Shown here: positions 49,967-58,801 of the stretch, piece after piece
Layout of the letters: every line of letters begins with the position of its first letter
Numbering within the stretch: the first letter of the stretch is position 1
Origin: CAIWHR01 sp963830485
Lineage (GTDB): Bacteria; Pseudomonadota; Gammaproteobacteria; Burkholderiales; Casimicrobiaceae
Reading direction: 5' to 3'
Length of the DNA stretch: 64,000 bases
NCBI GenBank assembly: GCA_963830485.1
Contig: CAWHNE010000017.1
Location: 98,239-162,238, forward strand
Made by a program: the position numbers and the translations under genes
The notes under the pieces: generated by a model
Seen by the model: the letters and a program-made list of their open reading frames with translations, nothing else
What the model was told of the DNA's origin: nothing
The model's database searches: none

Positions 49967-51808
49967 TCATTCAACGGTCACAGACTTGGCGAGGTTGCGC
50001 GGCTTGTCGACGTCGGTGCCGCGAATCACCGCGGCGTGGTAGGCGAGGAGCTGCAGCGGGATCGTGTGCACGACCGGCGAAAGCAGCCCCGCATGCTCGG
50101 GCAGCCGGATCACGTGGACGCCCTCGCTCGGCGCGAGGCGACTGTCGAGATCGGCGACAACGTAGAGCTCGCCGCCGCGCGCGCGAACTTCCTGGAGGTT
50201 GCTCTTGAGCTTCTCGAGGAGCGCATCGTTCGGCGCGATCGCGACCACGGGCATCTCGGCGTCGACCAGCGCGAGCGGGCCGTGCTTGAGCTCGCCCGCG
50301 GGATACGCCTCGGCGTGGATGTACGAGATTTCCTTCAGCTTGAGCGCGCCCTCCAGCGCGATCGGGTAGTGGAGGCCGCGACCCAGGAAGAGTGCGTGCT
50401 GCTTCTTCGCGAAGCGTTCCGCCCACGCGATCACCTGCGGCTCGAGGGCGAGCGCCGCCTGCAGAGCGGCAGGCAGGTGCCGCAGCCCGCGCAGCCAGTG
50501 AGCCTCTTCCTCTGTGGTGAGGCGGTCGCGCAATCGGGCGAGCGTGAGAGCGAGGAGGAACAGGGCCACCAGCTGCGTCGTGAACGCCTTCGTCGACGCG
50601 ACGCCGATCTCCGCGCCGGCGCGCGTGAGATAGGTTAGCGCCGTCTGGCGCACCATCGACGACGTCGCGACGTTGCAGATCGCGAGCGTGCGCGCGTGTC
50701 CCAGGGCCTTCGCGTGCTTCAATGCGGCGAGCGTATCCGCGGTCTCGCCCGACTGCGAGACGACCACCACGAGTGCGGCCGGATGCGGGACGCTGTCGCG
50801 GTAGCGGTACTCGCTCGCGATCTCGACGGCGCACGGCAGGCGGGTGAGCGTCTCGATCCACTGCTTCGCGACGAGTGCCGAGTAATAGCTGGTGCCACAC
50901 GCGAGCAGCAGCACCGCATCGACCTCGCGCAGCATGGTCGCCGCGTCACGCCCGAATAGCCGCGGATCGACGCCATCGACGCTTTCGAGCGTGTCCGCGA
51001 CCGCGCGTGGCTGCTCGAAGATCTCCTTCTGCATGAAATGCCGGTACGGACCGAGCTCGACGGCCGCGCCGGAGGCTTCGATGGTCACGACCGGCCGGTC
51101 GCAGCGCTCGCCGCGCGCATCGTAGACTGCCCACGACTCGCGGCGCACGTCGGCGACGTCGCCGTCCTCGAGGTAGGCGATGCGCCGGGTGACCGACAGG
51201 AGCGCCGCCGCATCGGAGGCGAGGAAGTGGTCGTCGGCGCCAATCCCGACCACGAGCGGGCTCCCCGCGCGCGCGCCGACGATGCGCCCCGGTTCACGCG
51301 TCGACATCACGGCGATCGCGTAGGCGCCATGAAACTCCGCGACGGCCGCCTGCACCGCGCGCAAGAGGTCGCCCCCGCCGGCGCCGTGCCAGTGCGCGTG
51401 GACGAGGTGCGCGATCACCTCGGAGTCGGTCTGCGTGACGAACGTGTAGCCCTGCGCGACGAGCCGCTCGCGAAGCAGTTCGAAGTTCTCGATGATGCCG
51501 TTGTGGACCACGGCGATCTCGCTATGAGACGTGTGCGGATGCGCGTTGGCCGGCGTGGGCGCGCCGTGAGTCGCCCAGCGCGTGTGCGAAATGCCGGACC
51601 GGCCCTCGATTCGCGTCGACTCGGCCTGCAAGGCGAGATCGGCAACGCGCGCCGTGGAGACGAGCCGCGAAAGCCGCGGGGCGCCCTCGACGCCGTCGAT
51701 CACCGCGAGGCCCGTCGAGTCGTAGCCGCGGTACTCGAGCCGGCGGATGCCGTCGATCAGGATCGGGACTACGTTGCGCGCCGATGACGCGCCGACTATG
51801 CCGCACAT
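49967..51808 (-). CDS. glmS: Glutamine-fructose-6-phosphate aminotransferase (isomerising)
   Basis: This 613-residue protein starts MCGIVGASSARNVVPILIDGIRRLEYRGYDS; Cys2 becomes the N-terminal nucleophile of the glutaminase domain. GISHTRWATHGAPT and NGIIENFELLRERL are glutaminase features. The two sugar-isomerase (SIS) domains show ACGTSYYSALVAKQWIE and SQSGETADTLAALKHAK, and the C-terminal DKPRNLAKSVTVE is invariant. It makes glucosamine-6-phosphate for peptidoglycan and LPS. It lies 36 bases from the glmU stop, so the two genes form an operon. Confidence 0.97.
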   Translation of the reverse strand: MCGIVGASSARNVVPILIDGIRRLEYRGYDSTGLAVIDGVEGAPRLSRLVSTARVADLALQAESTRIEGRSGISHTRWATHGAPTPANAHPHTSHSEIAVVHNGIIENFELLRERLVAQGYTFVTQTDSEVIAHLVHAHWHGAGGGDLLRAVQAAVAEFHGAYAIAVMSTREPGRIVGARAGSPLVVGIGADDHFLASDAAALLSVTRRIAYLEDGDVADVRRESWAVYDARGERCDRPVVTIEASGAAVELGPYRHFMQKEIFEQPRAVADTLESVDGVDPRLFGRDAATMLREVDAVLLLACGTSYYSALVAKQWIETLTRLPCAVEIASEYRYRDSVPHPAALVVVVSQSGETADTLAALKHAKALGHARTLAICNVATSSMVRQTALTYLTRAGAEIGVASTKAFTTQLVALFLLALTLARLRDRLTTEEEAHWLRGLRHLPAALQAALALEPQVIAWAERFAKKQHALFLGRGLHYPIALEGALKLKEISYIHAEAYPAGELKHGPLALVDAEMPVVAIAPNDALLEKLKSNLQEVRARGGELYVVADLDSRLAPSEGVHVIRLPEHAGLLSPVVHTIPLQLLAYHAAVIRGTDVDKPRNLAKSVTVE

Positions 51809-51844
51809 CTGTCGATCACCCTTCCTTGCGCCGTTCCCGGATCA

Positions 51845-53230
51845 TCACTTCGATTCCCCAGGCTTCTTCACCGGGCGCTTCCACCCGGCAACGTTCACCT
51901 GCCGCGCCCGTGCCACGGTGAGCTCTCCGGCCGGTGCATCGTTGGTGATGGTGCTCCCGGCGGCGATCGTGGCGCCGGCGCCGACGGTAATCGGGGCCAC
52001 CAACACACAGTTCGATCCGATGAAGGCACCGTCGCCGATCACGGTCCGATGCTTGTTCGCACCATCGTAGTTTGCAACGATCGCGCCGGCGCCGACGTTC
52101 GCGCGCGCACCGACGGTGGTGTCGCCGATATAGGCCAGATGGTTGGCCTTGGCGCCGGGGCCGACGCGGCTCGCCTTGATCTCGACGAAGTTGCCGATGT
52201 GCACGTCATCGTCGAGTGCCGCGCCCGGTCGCATCCGCGCGAACGGACCGACGCGGCAGCCCGCCCCGATCGTCACGCCGTCGAAATGACAGAACGGGAA
52301 CAGCGACGTGCGCGGCCCGATGCTCACGTCCTTCAGCACGCAATACGCGCCGATCGTCACGTCATCGGCGAGCGTCACTTCGCCCTCGAACACGCAGCCT
52401 ACGTCGATCGTCACGTCGCGACCGCAGCGGAGCGTGCCCCGGACGTCGATGCGCGCCGGATCGGCGAGCGTCGTTCCGGCCGTCATCAGCGCGTCGGCGA
52501 TCCGCGCCTGCATGATGCGCTCGATCTTCGCGAGCTGCGCGCGGTCGTTGACGCCGAGCGCGGCGACCGCATCGTCTGCGACGTGCGCTTCGACCGCGAC
52601 GCCGGCGGCGACCGCGTGCGCGACAACGTCCGTCAGATAGTACTCGCGTTGCGCGTTGTCGTTGGTGAGCGCGTCGGCGAGGCGTCGCAGCAACGGCGTC
52701 GGTGCCGCCAGCGTGCCGGTGTAGATCTCGGTGATCGCGCGCTCCGCAGGCGACGCATCGCGCTCCTCGACGATCGCACGCACTGCACCACCCGCGTCGC
52801 GCACGACGCGGCCGAGCCCGGACGGGTCGGCCGCGCGAGCGGTCAGCACCGCGACCTTCCCGGACGCCGCAATCTCGGTCAATGCTGCAAACGTCGCGGC
52901 CGGGATCAGCGGACAGTCCCCGTTGGCGACGAGCGTCACGCCGTCGGCGGGAAGTTCGGCCAGCGCGAGGCGCACCGCGTCGCCCGTGCCGCGCGGTGGA
53001 TCCTGCTTCACGAATGCGAGGTCGGGTGCCGCGAGCGCAGCGCGGACCGCCTCGCCGCCGTGGCCGACCACGAGCACGAGCGCGCGCGGCGAGAGCATCC
53101 GTGCAGTATCGAGCACGTGCGCCACCAGCGGCCGCCCGGCGAGCGGGTGGAGCGGCTTCGGGCGTGCCGTGCGCATGCGCTTGCCTTGGCCAGCAGCCAT
53201 GACGACGATCTGGAGCGGGAGCGAAGCCAC
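51845..53230 (-). CDS. glmU: Bifunctional UDP-N-acetylglucosamine pyrophosphorylase / glucosamine-1-phosphate acetyltransferase
   Basis: This 461-residue protein has a GTG start (MASLPLQIVVMAAGQGKRMRT). The N-terminal uridylyltransferase domain shows the nucleotide loop MAAGQGKRMRTARPKPLHPLAGRPL and GDCPLI. The C-terminal left-handed beta-helix has repeated hexapeptides (FEGEVTLADDVTIGAYCVL, GARANVGAGAIVANYDG). It completes UDP-GlcNAc synthesis from the product of GlmS and GlmM. The start is 36 bases from a diverged copy of the palindromic repeat at 53315, with a ParA gene divergent beyond it. Confidence 0.96.
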   Translation of the reverse strand: MASLPLQIVVMAAGQGKRMRTARPKPLHPLAGRPLVAHVLDTARMLSPRALVLVVGHGGEAVRAALAAPDLAFVKQDPPRGTGDAVRLALAELPADGVTLVANGDCPLIPAATFAALTEIAASGKVAVLTARAADPSGLGRVVRDAGGAVRAIVEERDASPAERAITEIYTGTLAAPTPLLRRLADALTNDNAQREYYLTDVVAHAVAAGVAVEAHVADDAVAALGVNDRAQLAKIERIMQARIADALMTAGTTLADPARIDVRGTLRCGRDVTIDVGCVFEGEVTLADDVTIGAYCVLKDVSIGPRTSLFPFCHFDGVTIGAGCRVGPFARMRPGAALDDDVHIGNFVEIKASRVGPGAKANHLAYIGDTTVGARANVGAGAIVANYDGANKHRTVIGDGAFIGSNCVLVAPITVGAGATIAAGSTITNDAPAGELTVARARQVNVAGWKRPVKKPGESK

Positions 53231-53314
53231 GCGAATAACGGAATTCGGTTGAGCGAAATGCGGCTGCGGCTCGCGTGCCGCGAATTCTCAATGATACGGC
53301 AACCGTGCCAGACT

Positions 53315-53338
53315 GGGGTCTGACCGGGCTCTCACCCC
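53315..53338. repeat. Diverged copy of the GGTCTGACC palindromic repeat
   Basis: Twenty-four bases match one arm of the 7977-8030 element at all but a few positions: GGGGTCTGACC at the left, CACCCC at the right. It lies in the divergent spacer between glmU and parA, overlapping the likely promoter region. Confidence 0.7.
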
Positions 53339-53350
53339 GGCGCGGCACCG

Positions 53351-53356
53351 TATAAT
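53351..53356 (+). promoter_or_regulatory. -10 box (TATAAT) of the parA promoter
   Basis: A perfect TATAAT lies 33 bases before ATG 53384. A -35 box cannot be placed with confidence; the palindromic repeat copy occupies that region. Confidence 0.5.
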
Positions 53357-53383
53357 CGCGCGCATGCACGCGTGTCCCGCCGC

Positions 53384-54148
53384 ATGACGGTCATCGCGGT
53401 GTTCAACCAGAAGGGCGGCGTCGGCAAGACGACCACCGCCCTCAACCTGCTCGCGGCGATCGCGCGGCGCGGGCAGCGGCCGCTCGGCGTGGACCTCGAT
53501 CCGCAGGCGCACCTGTCGCATGTGTTCGGTGCGCATCCGAAACTCGCCGACGATTCGGTCTACAGCTTCTTCATCCGCCAGCGGCCGCTCGCCGACATCG
53601 CTCGGATCACGCGGAGCGGCGTCGCGCTGTGCCCCGCGCACCTCGACCTCTCGAAGCTCGACTCGATGCTGGGCAAGGGCGTCAACGTCGTGACGCGGCT
53701 GCGCTACGCGCTCCGGCAGCCGGAGCTCGCGACGGGCCCCGTCATCATCGACTGCAGCCCGCTTCTCAACGTGCTGTCGCTCAACGCCGTCTTCGCGTGC
53801 GACCTGCTGCTGGTCCCCGTGTCCTGCGACTATCTTTCGCTGCGCGGCGCCTGCGAAGTGGAGCGCGCGCTGAACGCGCTCGAGCCGGTGTTCAAGCGCC
53901 GGCTGCCGCGGCGCTACGTGCTGACGCGCTACGACCTGCGGCGAAAGATGAGCGGTGACGTGGTCGGACGGATGGGAGGGTTGCTGCGGGCCGAGGAAAT
54001 CTGCGTGACGCGCATCCGCGAGAGCGTGAAGCTCGCGGAGAGTCCGGCGGTCGAGCTCGATGTGTTCCGGCACGCGCCGGAGAGCCGCGGCGCGCACGAC
54101 TACCAGGCGCTCACCGACGAGCTAGTGGGTGCCGGTTTTCTGGCGTAG
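53384..54148 (+). CDS. ParA/MinD-type ATPase
   Basis: This 254-residue protein starts MTVIAVFNQKGGVGKTTTALNLLAAIAR, with the deviant Walker A KGGVGKTT. GVDLDPQAHLSH is the A' motif, and VIIDCSPLL and LLVPVSCDYLSLRGACEVERAL are the later ParA features. A GTG at 53372 could add four residues. No parB or parS-like repeat is adjacent, so this is a lone ParA-type protein, perhaps positioning a complex rather than DNA. Its end overlaps the convergent 95-residue gene by 27 bases. Confidence 0.88.
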   Translation: MTVIAVFNQKGGVGKTTTALNLLAAIARRGQRPLGVDLDPQAHLSHVFGAHPKLADDSVYSFFIRQRPLADIARITRSGVALCPAHLDLSKLDSMLGKGVNVVTRLRYALRQPELATGPVIIDCSPLLNVLSLNAVFACDLLLVPVSCDYLSLRGACEVERALNALEPVFKRRLPRRYVLTRYDLRRKMSGDVVGRMGGLLRAEEICVTRIRESVKLAESPAVELDVFRHAPESRGAHDYQALTDELVGAGFLA

Positions 54149-54409
54149 GCGGAAGATGGCGAGCGGCGCGTCGTTCGCCGCGGCCGCGGTCGCCGCGGGC
54201 TCGCTGCTGCTGATGAGCCCGATCACCCCTTCGACATCGAGCGTGTCAACGCGCCGAGGGACCGACTGGGCATTGCACTCGAGGATTTCGCAGTGGTGGT
54301 ACATCTGGCGAAGCCGGCGCTCGGCATCGCGCTGCGAGCCGGCCATGATCGAGATGTTCTCCACGCGCTGACCGGTGCGTGTCTTGATGTTGAACCCATA
54401 GCGGATCAT
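54122..54409 (-). CDS. Small hypothetical protein, 95 residues
   Basis: ATG 54409 has a GGGAGGTGGG ribosome site. The product starts MIRYGFNIKTRTGQRVENISI and continues AGSQRDAERRLRQMYHHCEILECN, a compact beta-helix-beta pattern; the C-terminal 40 residues are Ala/Thr-rich. Similar short proteins are found in betaproteobacteria without a known role. The 3' ends of this gene and the parA gene overlap by 27 bases. The upstream spacer to 54545 is AT-rich and shared with the divergent kinase gene. Confidence 0.7.
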   Translation of the reverse strand: MIRYGFNIKTRTGQRVENISIMAGSQRDAERRLRQMYHHCEILECNAQSVPRRVDTLDVEGVIGLISSSEPAATAAAANDAPLAIFRLRQKTGTH

Positions 54410-54544
54410 GGTCCCACCTCCCTGCCTGTCCTTGATCGGGCGGCGTTGCCTCGATTCAGCCGGCTCAAGGCCTTAGCTGTGGCATTTGCCATCCTGGGAC
54501 AGCATTTCTATGCAAATATCATACCCTGCAAGGGTTTTCGGGCA

Positions 54545-55586
54545 ATGACCCCGTCGTCGTCGACCGATGCGCCGGGTAGGCGTACCGGCTCGGACCAAAT
54601 GCTACGCGATGCACTACGCCGCATGGCGATAGTGGGCGCTGACCAACAATTCCGACTCACACCGTTGGAGGGCGGGGTCTCCTCGGACATTTATCGAGCG
54701 GATTTGCCCTCGCGCGTCATCTGCGTCAAGCGCGCGCTGTCGCGGCTCAAGGTCGCGGCCGACTGGCGGGCGCCGGTCGAGCGCAGCCGCTACGAGGTCG
54801 AATGGATGCGTGTTGCGGGCGCGATCGCGCCTTCGGCGGTCCCCGAGATCCTAGGGGCCGACTCGGAGTCGGGCGCCTTCGCGATGGCGTACCTCGACCC
54901 AGCGGACCATCCGACGTGGAAGTCGCAGCTCCGCGACGGCGACATCGACCTGACCGTGGCCAAGGCAGTCGGCGACGTCCTGGGTCGTATCCACGCGGCG
55001 ACCGCGGACCGGCCGGACCTGGCGGCGCGCTTTCCGACCGACGAGATCTTCTACGCGATCCGGCTCGAGCCGTATCTCGTGGCGACGGCGCGGGCGCACC
55101 CCGACCTGGCGGCGCGGCTGCTTGCGCTCGTCGCGACGACGCAGTCGACGAAGCGCGCGCTGGTGCACGGCGACTTCAGCCCGAAGAACCTGCTCGTCGG
55201 CCCGCGCGGGCCAGTGATCCTCGATGCCGAGTGCGCCTGGTACGGCGACCCGGCTTTCGACGCTGCGTTCGTGCTGAATCACCTGCTCCTCAAGGGCGCG
55301 TGGCGGCCGCAGTGGCGTGCGCGTTACGCCGCCGCGTTCGACACCCTCGCCGACGCGTACCTCGCGCACGCACGATGGGAGCCCGCCGCCGCGCTCGCGG
55401 CACGGACAGCGGCGCTCCTGCCTGCGTTGATGCTCGCGCGCATCGACGGCAAGTCGCCCGTCGAATATCTGACCGACGCCGCGGGTAAGGGAAGACGTGC
55501 GCGCGTTCGCGCGCGCGCTGATCGTGGCGCCGGAGCCGGATCCCCGAGCGATCGCGGCGCGCTGGGTCGCGCGGAAGCCGACATGA
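54545..55586 (+). CDS. Aminoglycoside-phosphotransferase-family kinase (one frameshift)
   Basis: This protein starts MTPSSSTDAPGRRTGSDQ at ATG 54545. The kinase core has ALVHGDFSPKNLLVGPRGPVILDAECAWYGDPAFDAAFVLNHL, with the catalytic HGDxxxxN and DxE motifs of the APH/choline-kinase fold. The N-lobe shows VSSDIYRADLPSRVICVKRAL with the ATP Lys. One extra G near 55488 shifts the frame; removal gives EDVRAFARALIVAPEP and a stop at 55584-55586. The substrate is unknown. An enolase-like gene follows on the same strand. Confidence 0.87.
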
Positions 55587-55594
55587 GCGCCGCA

Positions 55595-55667
55595 GGGCCG
55601 CCCCAAGGCGCGAATTGCTCCCCCTCGGGGGGCAGCGCAGCGGCGGTAGCCGCAAGCGTGGGGGCCC
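55595..55667. repeat. Likely dispersed GC-rich intergenic repeat
   Basis: The spacer between the kinase and the enolase-like gene has CCCCCTCGGGGGGCAGCG and AAGCGTGGGGGC segments, a pattern I recall from repeated intergenic sequences in Burkholderiales. No second copy is visible in this window, so the call rests on recall and on the palindrome CCCCCTCGGGGG. Confidence 0.45.
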
Positions 55668-55671
55668 ATTC

Positions 55672-56953
55672 ATGACGGCCATCGTTCGCATCGCCGGCAG
55701 GCGTGTCTACGACTCGCGCGGCCGGCCGACCGTCGAGGCCGAGGTTGCGCTCGCGTGTGGGGCGCGCGGCCGGGCGATCGCGCCCGCGGGAGCGTCGCGC
55801 GGATCGGGCGAGGCGGTCGATCTGCGCGACGGGGGCGACGCGCACGGCGGGCTCGACGTCGCGCGCGCGGTCGCAAACGTCGCTGGACCCATCGCCGCGG
55901 CGCTGGCCGGTCGCGACGCCGCGGACCAAGCGGCCGTCGACGCGGCGCTCGTCGCTCTCGATGGCACGCCGAGCAAGGCGCGGCTTGGCGGCAATGCGAC
56001 GGTCGCGGTCTCGCTCGCCGTCGCGCATGCCGCGGCCGCGGCGCGCGGCATCCCGCTCTGGCGCCATCTGGCAGGCGACGGCGCGGTCGACGCTGCCGCT
56101 GCCCGAGATCCAGATCTTCGGCGGCGGCGCGCACGCGGGCCGGCGCATCGACCTGCAGGACCTGATGGTCATGCCGCTCGCGGCGACGTCGTTCGAGGAG
56201 GCGCTGCGCGTCGTCGCCGACGTCTATCGCGCGGCCGGGCGCTTGCTCGAAGCCTCGGGTAAGCTCGCCGGCGTTGCCGACGAGGGCGGATTCTGGCCCG
56301 CGTTCGCGACGAACGACGAGGCACTGGATACGCTCGTGCGCTCCATCGAGAATGCGGGGTATTCGGCTGGGACCGACGTCGCGATCTCGCTCGATGTCGC
56401 CGCCTCCGAGTTCGGGCGCGCCGGCCGCTACACGCTCGCCCGCGACGCGCGGGAATTCGATCGGGGCGGGATGATCGAGCTCCTGCTGCGCTGGCTCGAG
56501 CGCTACCCGATCGCGTCGATCGAAGATCCACTCGCCGAGGATGACCGCGACGGCTGGATCGCGTTCGCGCAAGCGGCGGGCGGGCGCGTGCAGATCGTCG
56601 GCGACGACTATTTGACGACGAGCGCCGCGTGCGTGGCCGCCGCCGCAGCCGATCGGGCGTGCAACGCTGCGCTGATCAAGCCGAACCAGGCGGGAACGTT
56701 GTCGGAAGCGCGCGCCGCGCTCGACGCTGCCGCCCGCGCGGGCATGGCGACGATCGTCTCCGCGCGCTCCGGCGAAACCGAGGACATCTCGATCGCGCAC
56801 CTCGCGGTCGGCTGGAACGCCGGTCAGCTCAAGGTGGGCTCGATTGCGCGCGGCGAGCGCACGGCGAAGTGGAACGAGGTCCTGCGGATCGAGGAAGCGC
56901 TCGGCGTGAACGCGCGTTATGCCGGACGCGCCGCGCTGGCGCATTCGCCCTGA
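55672..56953 (+). CDS. Enolase-like protein (one frameshift)
   Basis: The corrected protein has about 426 residues, starts MTAIVRIAGRRVYDSRGRPTVEAEV and ends AGRAALAHSP. Enolase landmarks are GGGAHAGRRIDLQD (His159-type), ADEGGFWPAF (Glu211-type), ISLDVAASEF (metal Asp), ASIEDPLAEDDRDGW (metal Glu), VGDDYL (metal Asp), LIKPNQAGT (Lys345-type) and GQLKVGS (Lys396-type). Two differences from canonical enolases are visible: VSARSGETED has Ala where housekeeping enolase has His (position 373 type), and the loop is PAGASRG and not PSGASTG. It is probably a paralogue with altered function. One extra base near 56107 breaks the frame. Confidence 0.82.
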
Positions 56954-57002
56954 CGTCCACGCGCGGTTGCTTGCCGAATGCCGGCGACCCGGTTTGCTCG
57001 GG

Positions 57003-58238
57003 CTAGTTGGCCGGCCGCAGCGCATTCGCCGCTGCCAATGCGCCAATCTTTTTTCCCATCGCGGTTCCTACTTCCGCAGAGTTGCGGTAATGCACGCCCT
57101 CGTAGATGCGGCCGTTGGCGACTTCCAGCACGAAATCATCGATGCTCGTCCAACTGTGGACGACTCCCGGCGCCGTCGGGCTGGTGGTTCTCAGTGTCGG
57201 CGTCGGTCCGGCGCCGATCTCCGCCATCAGCACGCCGGCGACCGCTCCCGAGACGATGCAATGGGCGCACGGATATTCCGGGTGCATTGGCGCGTCGACG
57301 AACGGCAGCCAACCCGCGTCCCGTTCGGTCGCATCGTTGCCATCGATGTCCCCATTGCGAATCGCCGTGATGGGTCGCCAGAAGTTGTATTGGTACTTGG
57401 CATCGAAGACCGCGATCAGCGCGTCGTCCATCGCCTCGGCGGTCAGCGCGAGCAGCCGCGCGTTCTGCGTCACATCCCTGCCGGGCATATTGGCGACTGA
57501 ACGCACGACCGGATAGTAGATCACCGGTCCATTGGCTTCCCAGAAGCGGGCAGTCTCAGTCTGTGCCGGGGTTCTCGTCGTACTGTTCTTGGCGCCAACC
57601 GCCTTGATCTCGTTGTAGTCACGCGCCCATAGCTCACTCACTAGTGCGGGGGGTGGCCCGGGGCGAAATTGATCACACGAGGTCATGACCCATGGCTTGC
57701 GCTGCGGCCACTGCGGAACGGCGGGAATTGGTGTGGGGACGTATACGCCGGCGGTCGTGGCTGGCCGATACCGCTCGGGCGCACCCGCGTTGTCGTCGGC
57801 GCGCCACGCGAGAACAGCCGCGGCGGCCTGTTCGCCAACGGCAATCCCTGCCGTCTTCGCCGGGCCGTCGGCGATCGCCGCGAGCGCGGCCCCGTAGGAT
57901 TTGTCTATCGCAGCCTGCTGCGAGGGCACCAGGCGTGACAGCATCGCACGGTTCGCTGCCGCGACTGCGGCAGCAACCGACGCATCGGGCACGGCGTTCG
58001 GCGTAACACGATCGGCGGGATACCGTTTGGTGATGGCGTTGACGGCCTCGTATACGGCGGTCTGCACCATTGCGAGCGTCCGGTTGGCTGGCGGTGGCGG
58101 CAGGCCGGCGGCGACCGTGATGTCGTTGGCAGTGACGTTCCAGTCCGTGACCACGTCGGCCATCGCTGTTGGCACCCCAAGCAACGACGCCAACGCGATT
58201 GGCAGCACCACCCAACGATACTTCCGAGCGTCATTCAT
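57003..58238 (-). CDS. Vanadium-dependent haloperoxidase-like (PAP2-fold) exported protein
   Basis: This 411-residue protein starts MNDARKYRWVVLPIALASLLGV (ATG 58238) with a signal peptide. The acid-phosphatase/haloperoxidase active-site elements are recognisable: KYQYNFWRPITAIR, then HPEYPCAHCIVSGA and GRIYEGVHYRNS with the Arg and the vanadate-ligand-type His. The usual PSGH is PCAH here, so the catalytic class is uncertain. An upstream frame to 58679 has no support. The lone gene has no obvious partner. Confidence 0.85.
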   Translation of the reverse strand: MNDARKYRWVVLPIALASLLGVPTAMADVVTDWNVTANDITVAAGLPPPPANRTLAMVQTAVYEAVNAITKRYPADRVTPNAVPDASVAAAVAAANRAMLSRLVPSQQAAIDKSYGAALAAIADGPAKTAGIAVGEQAAAAVLAWRADDNAGAPERYRPATTAGVYVPTPIPAVPQWPQRKPWVMTSCDQFRPGPPPALVSELWARDYNEIKAVGAKNSTTRTPAQTETARFWEANGPVIYYPVVRSVANMPGRDVTQNARLLALTAEAMDDALIAVFDAKYQYNFWRPITAIRNGDIDGNDATERDAGWLPFVDAPMHPEYPCAHCIVSGAVAGVLMAEIGAGPTPTLRTTSPTAPGVVHSWTSIDDFVLEVANGRIYEGVHYRNSAEVGTAMGKKIGALAAANALRPAN

Positions 58239-58801
58239 GACTTGGTCCTCAGTTCGTTGAGCTTTGATGGCGAGATAGCGGTATAGGCCCATTGTCCCGC
58301 CACCGCAATGAGAATTATTCCGGGCTGGGCTCAGCTGCGCAACAACAGCAGCCATGCGACTGATGCCTATACTTTCGCCTCCACCTTCGGTAGGCGAAGG
58401 CCGATGGCTCGTCGCCGGCGAGCGGCCGCGATCGAGGTCGAGGCTCTGCGACCGGTGGTGCGATGGCGGACGTGTCCGCCCGAGCGGACCGCAGCCCCCC
58501 GAGCCCCGCGCACGATGCGATGCGGGCGGGTGCGCCGCGGTCGCGGCCGTCGTCGGATCAGCCATGAGCAGAAAGCCCACAAGCTCGGCGACCGCGCGCG
58601 GGGCGCGCCGCGCTGGCGCATCCGCGCTGACCTCCACAAGCTCCCGGCAGGACGCCACGCAGAGTCCCGGTCCCGGCACGACCGGAGGGTTCAGATAAGC
58701 GCTGTTGGGCCGATAGGGGGCACGTCCGCCGAGCGGATCGCATCGCTACGACCCACCCTCCGACTTGGCACACAGGCGCCGCGAGCGCGGCCGGCGCCGA
58801 A
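58239..58801. other. Gene-free spacer with a diverged duplication of the HAD gene 3' end
   Basis: No convincing gene is seen in 563 bases. A segment around 58563-58590 (GAGCAGAAAGCCCACAAGCT) matches the 3' end of the HAD gene at 58808-58835 with a few differences, and the surrounding 100-130 bases are similar in order on both sides. This suggests an old local duplication. Confidence 0.5.

Noticed and set aside
51809..51844. glmS ribozyme upstream of glmS
   Set aside because: The spacer to glmU is only 36 bases, far too short for the ribozyme, which is also mainly found in Gram-positive bacteria.
53384..54148. Chromosome partition parABS locus
   Set aside because: No ParB gene or parS-like repeats are nearby.
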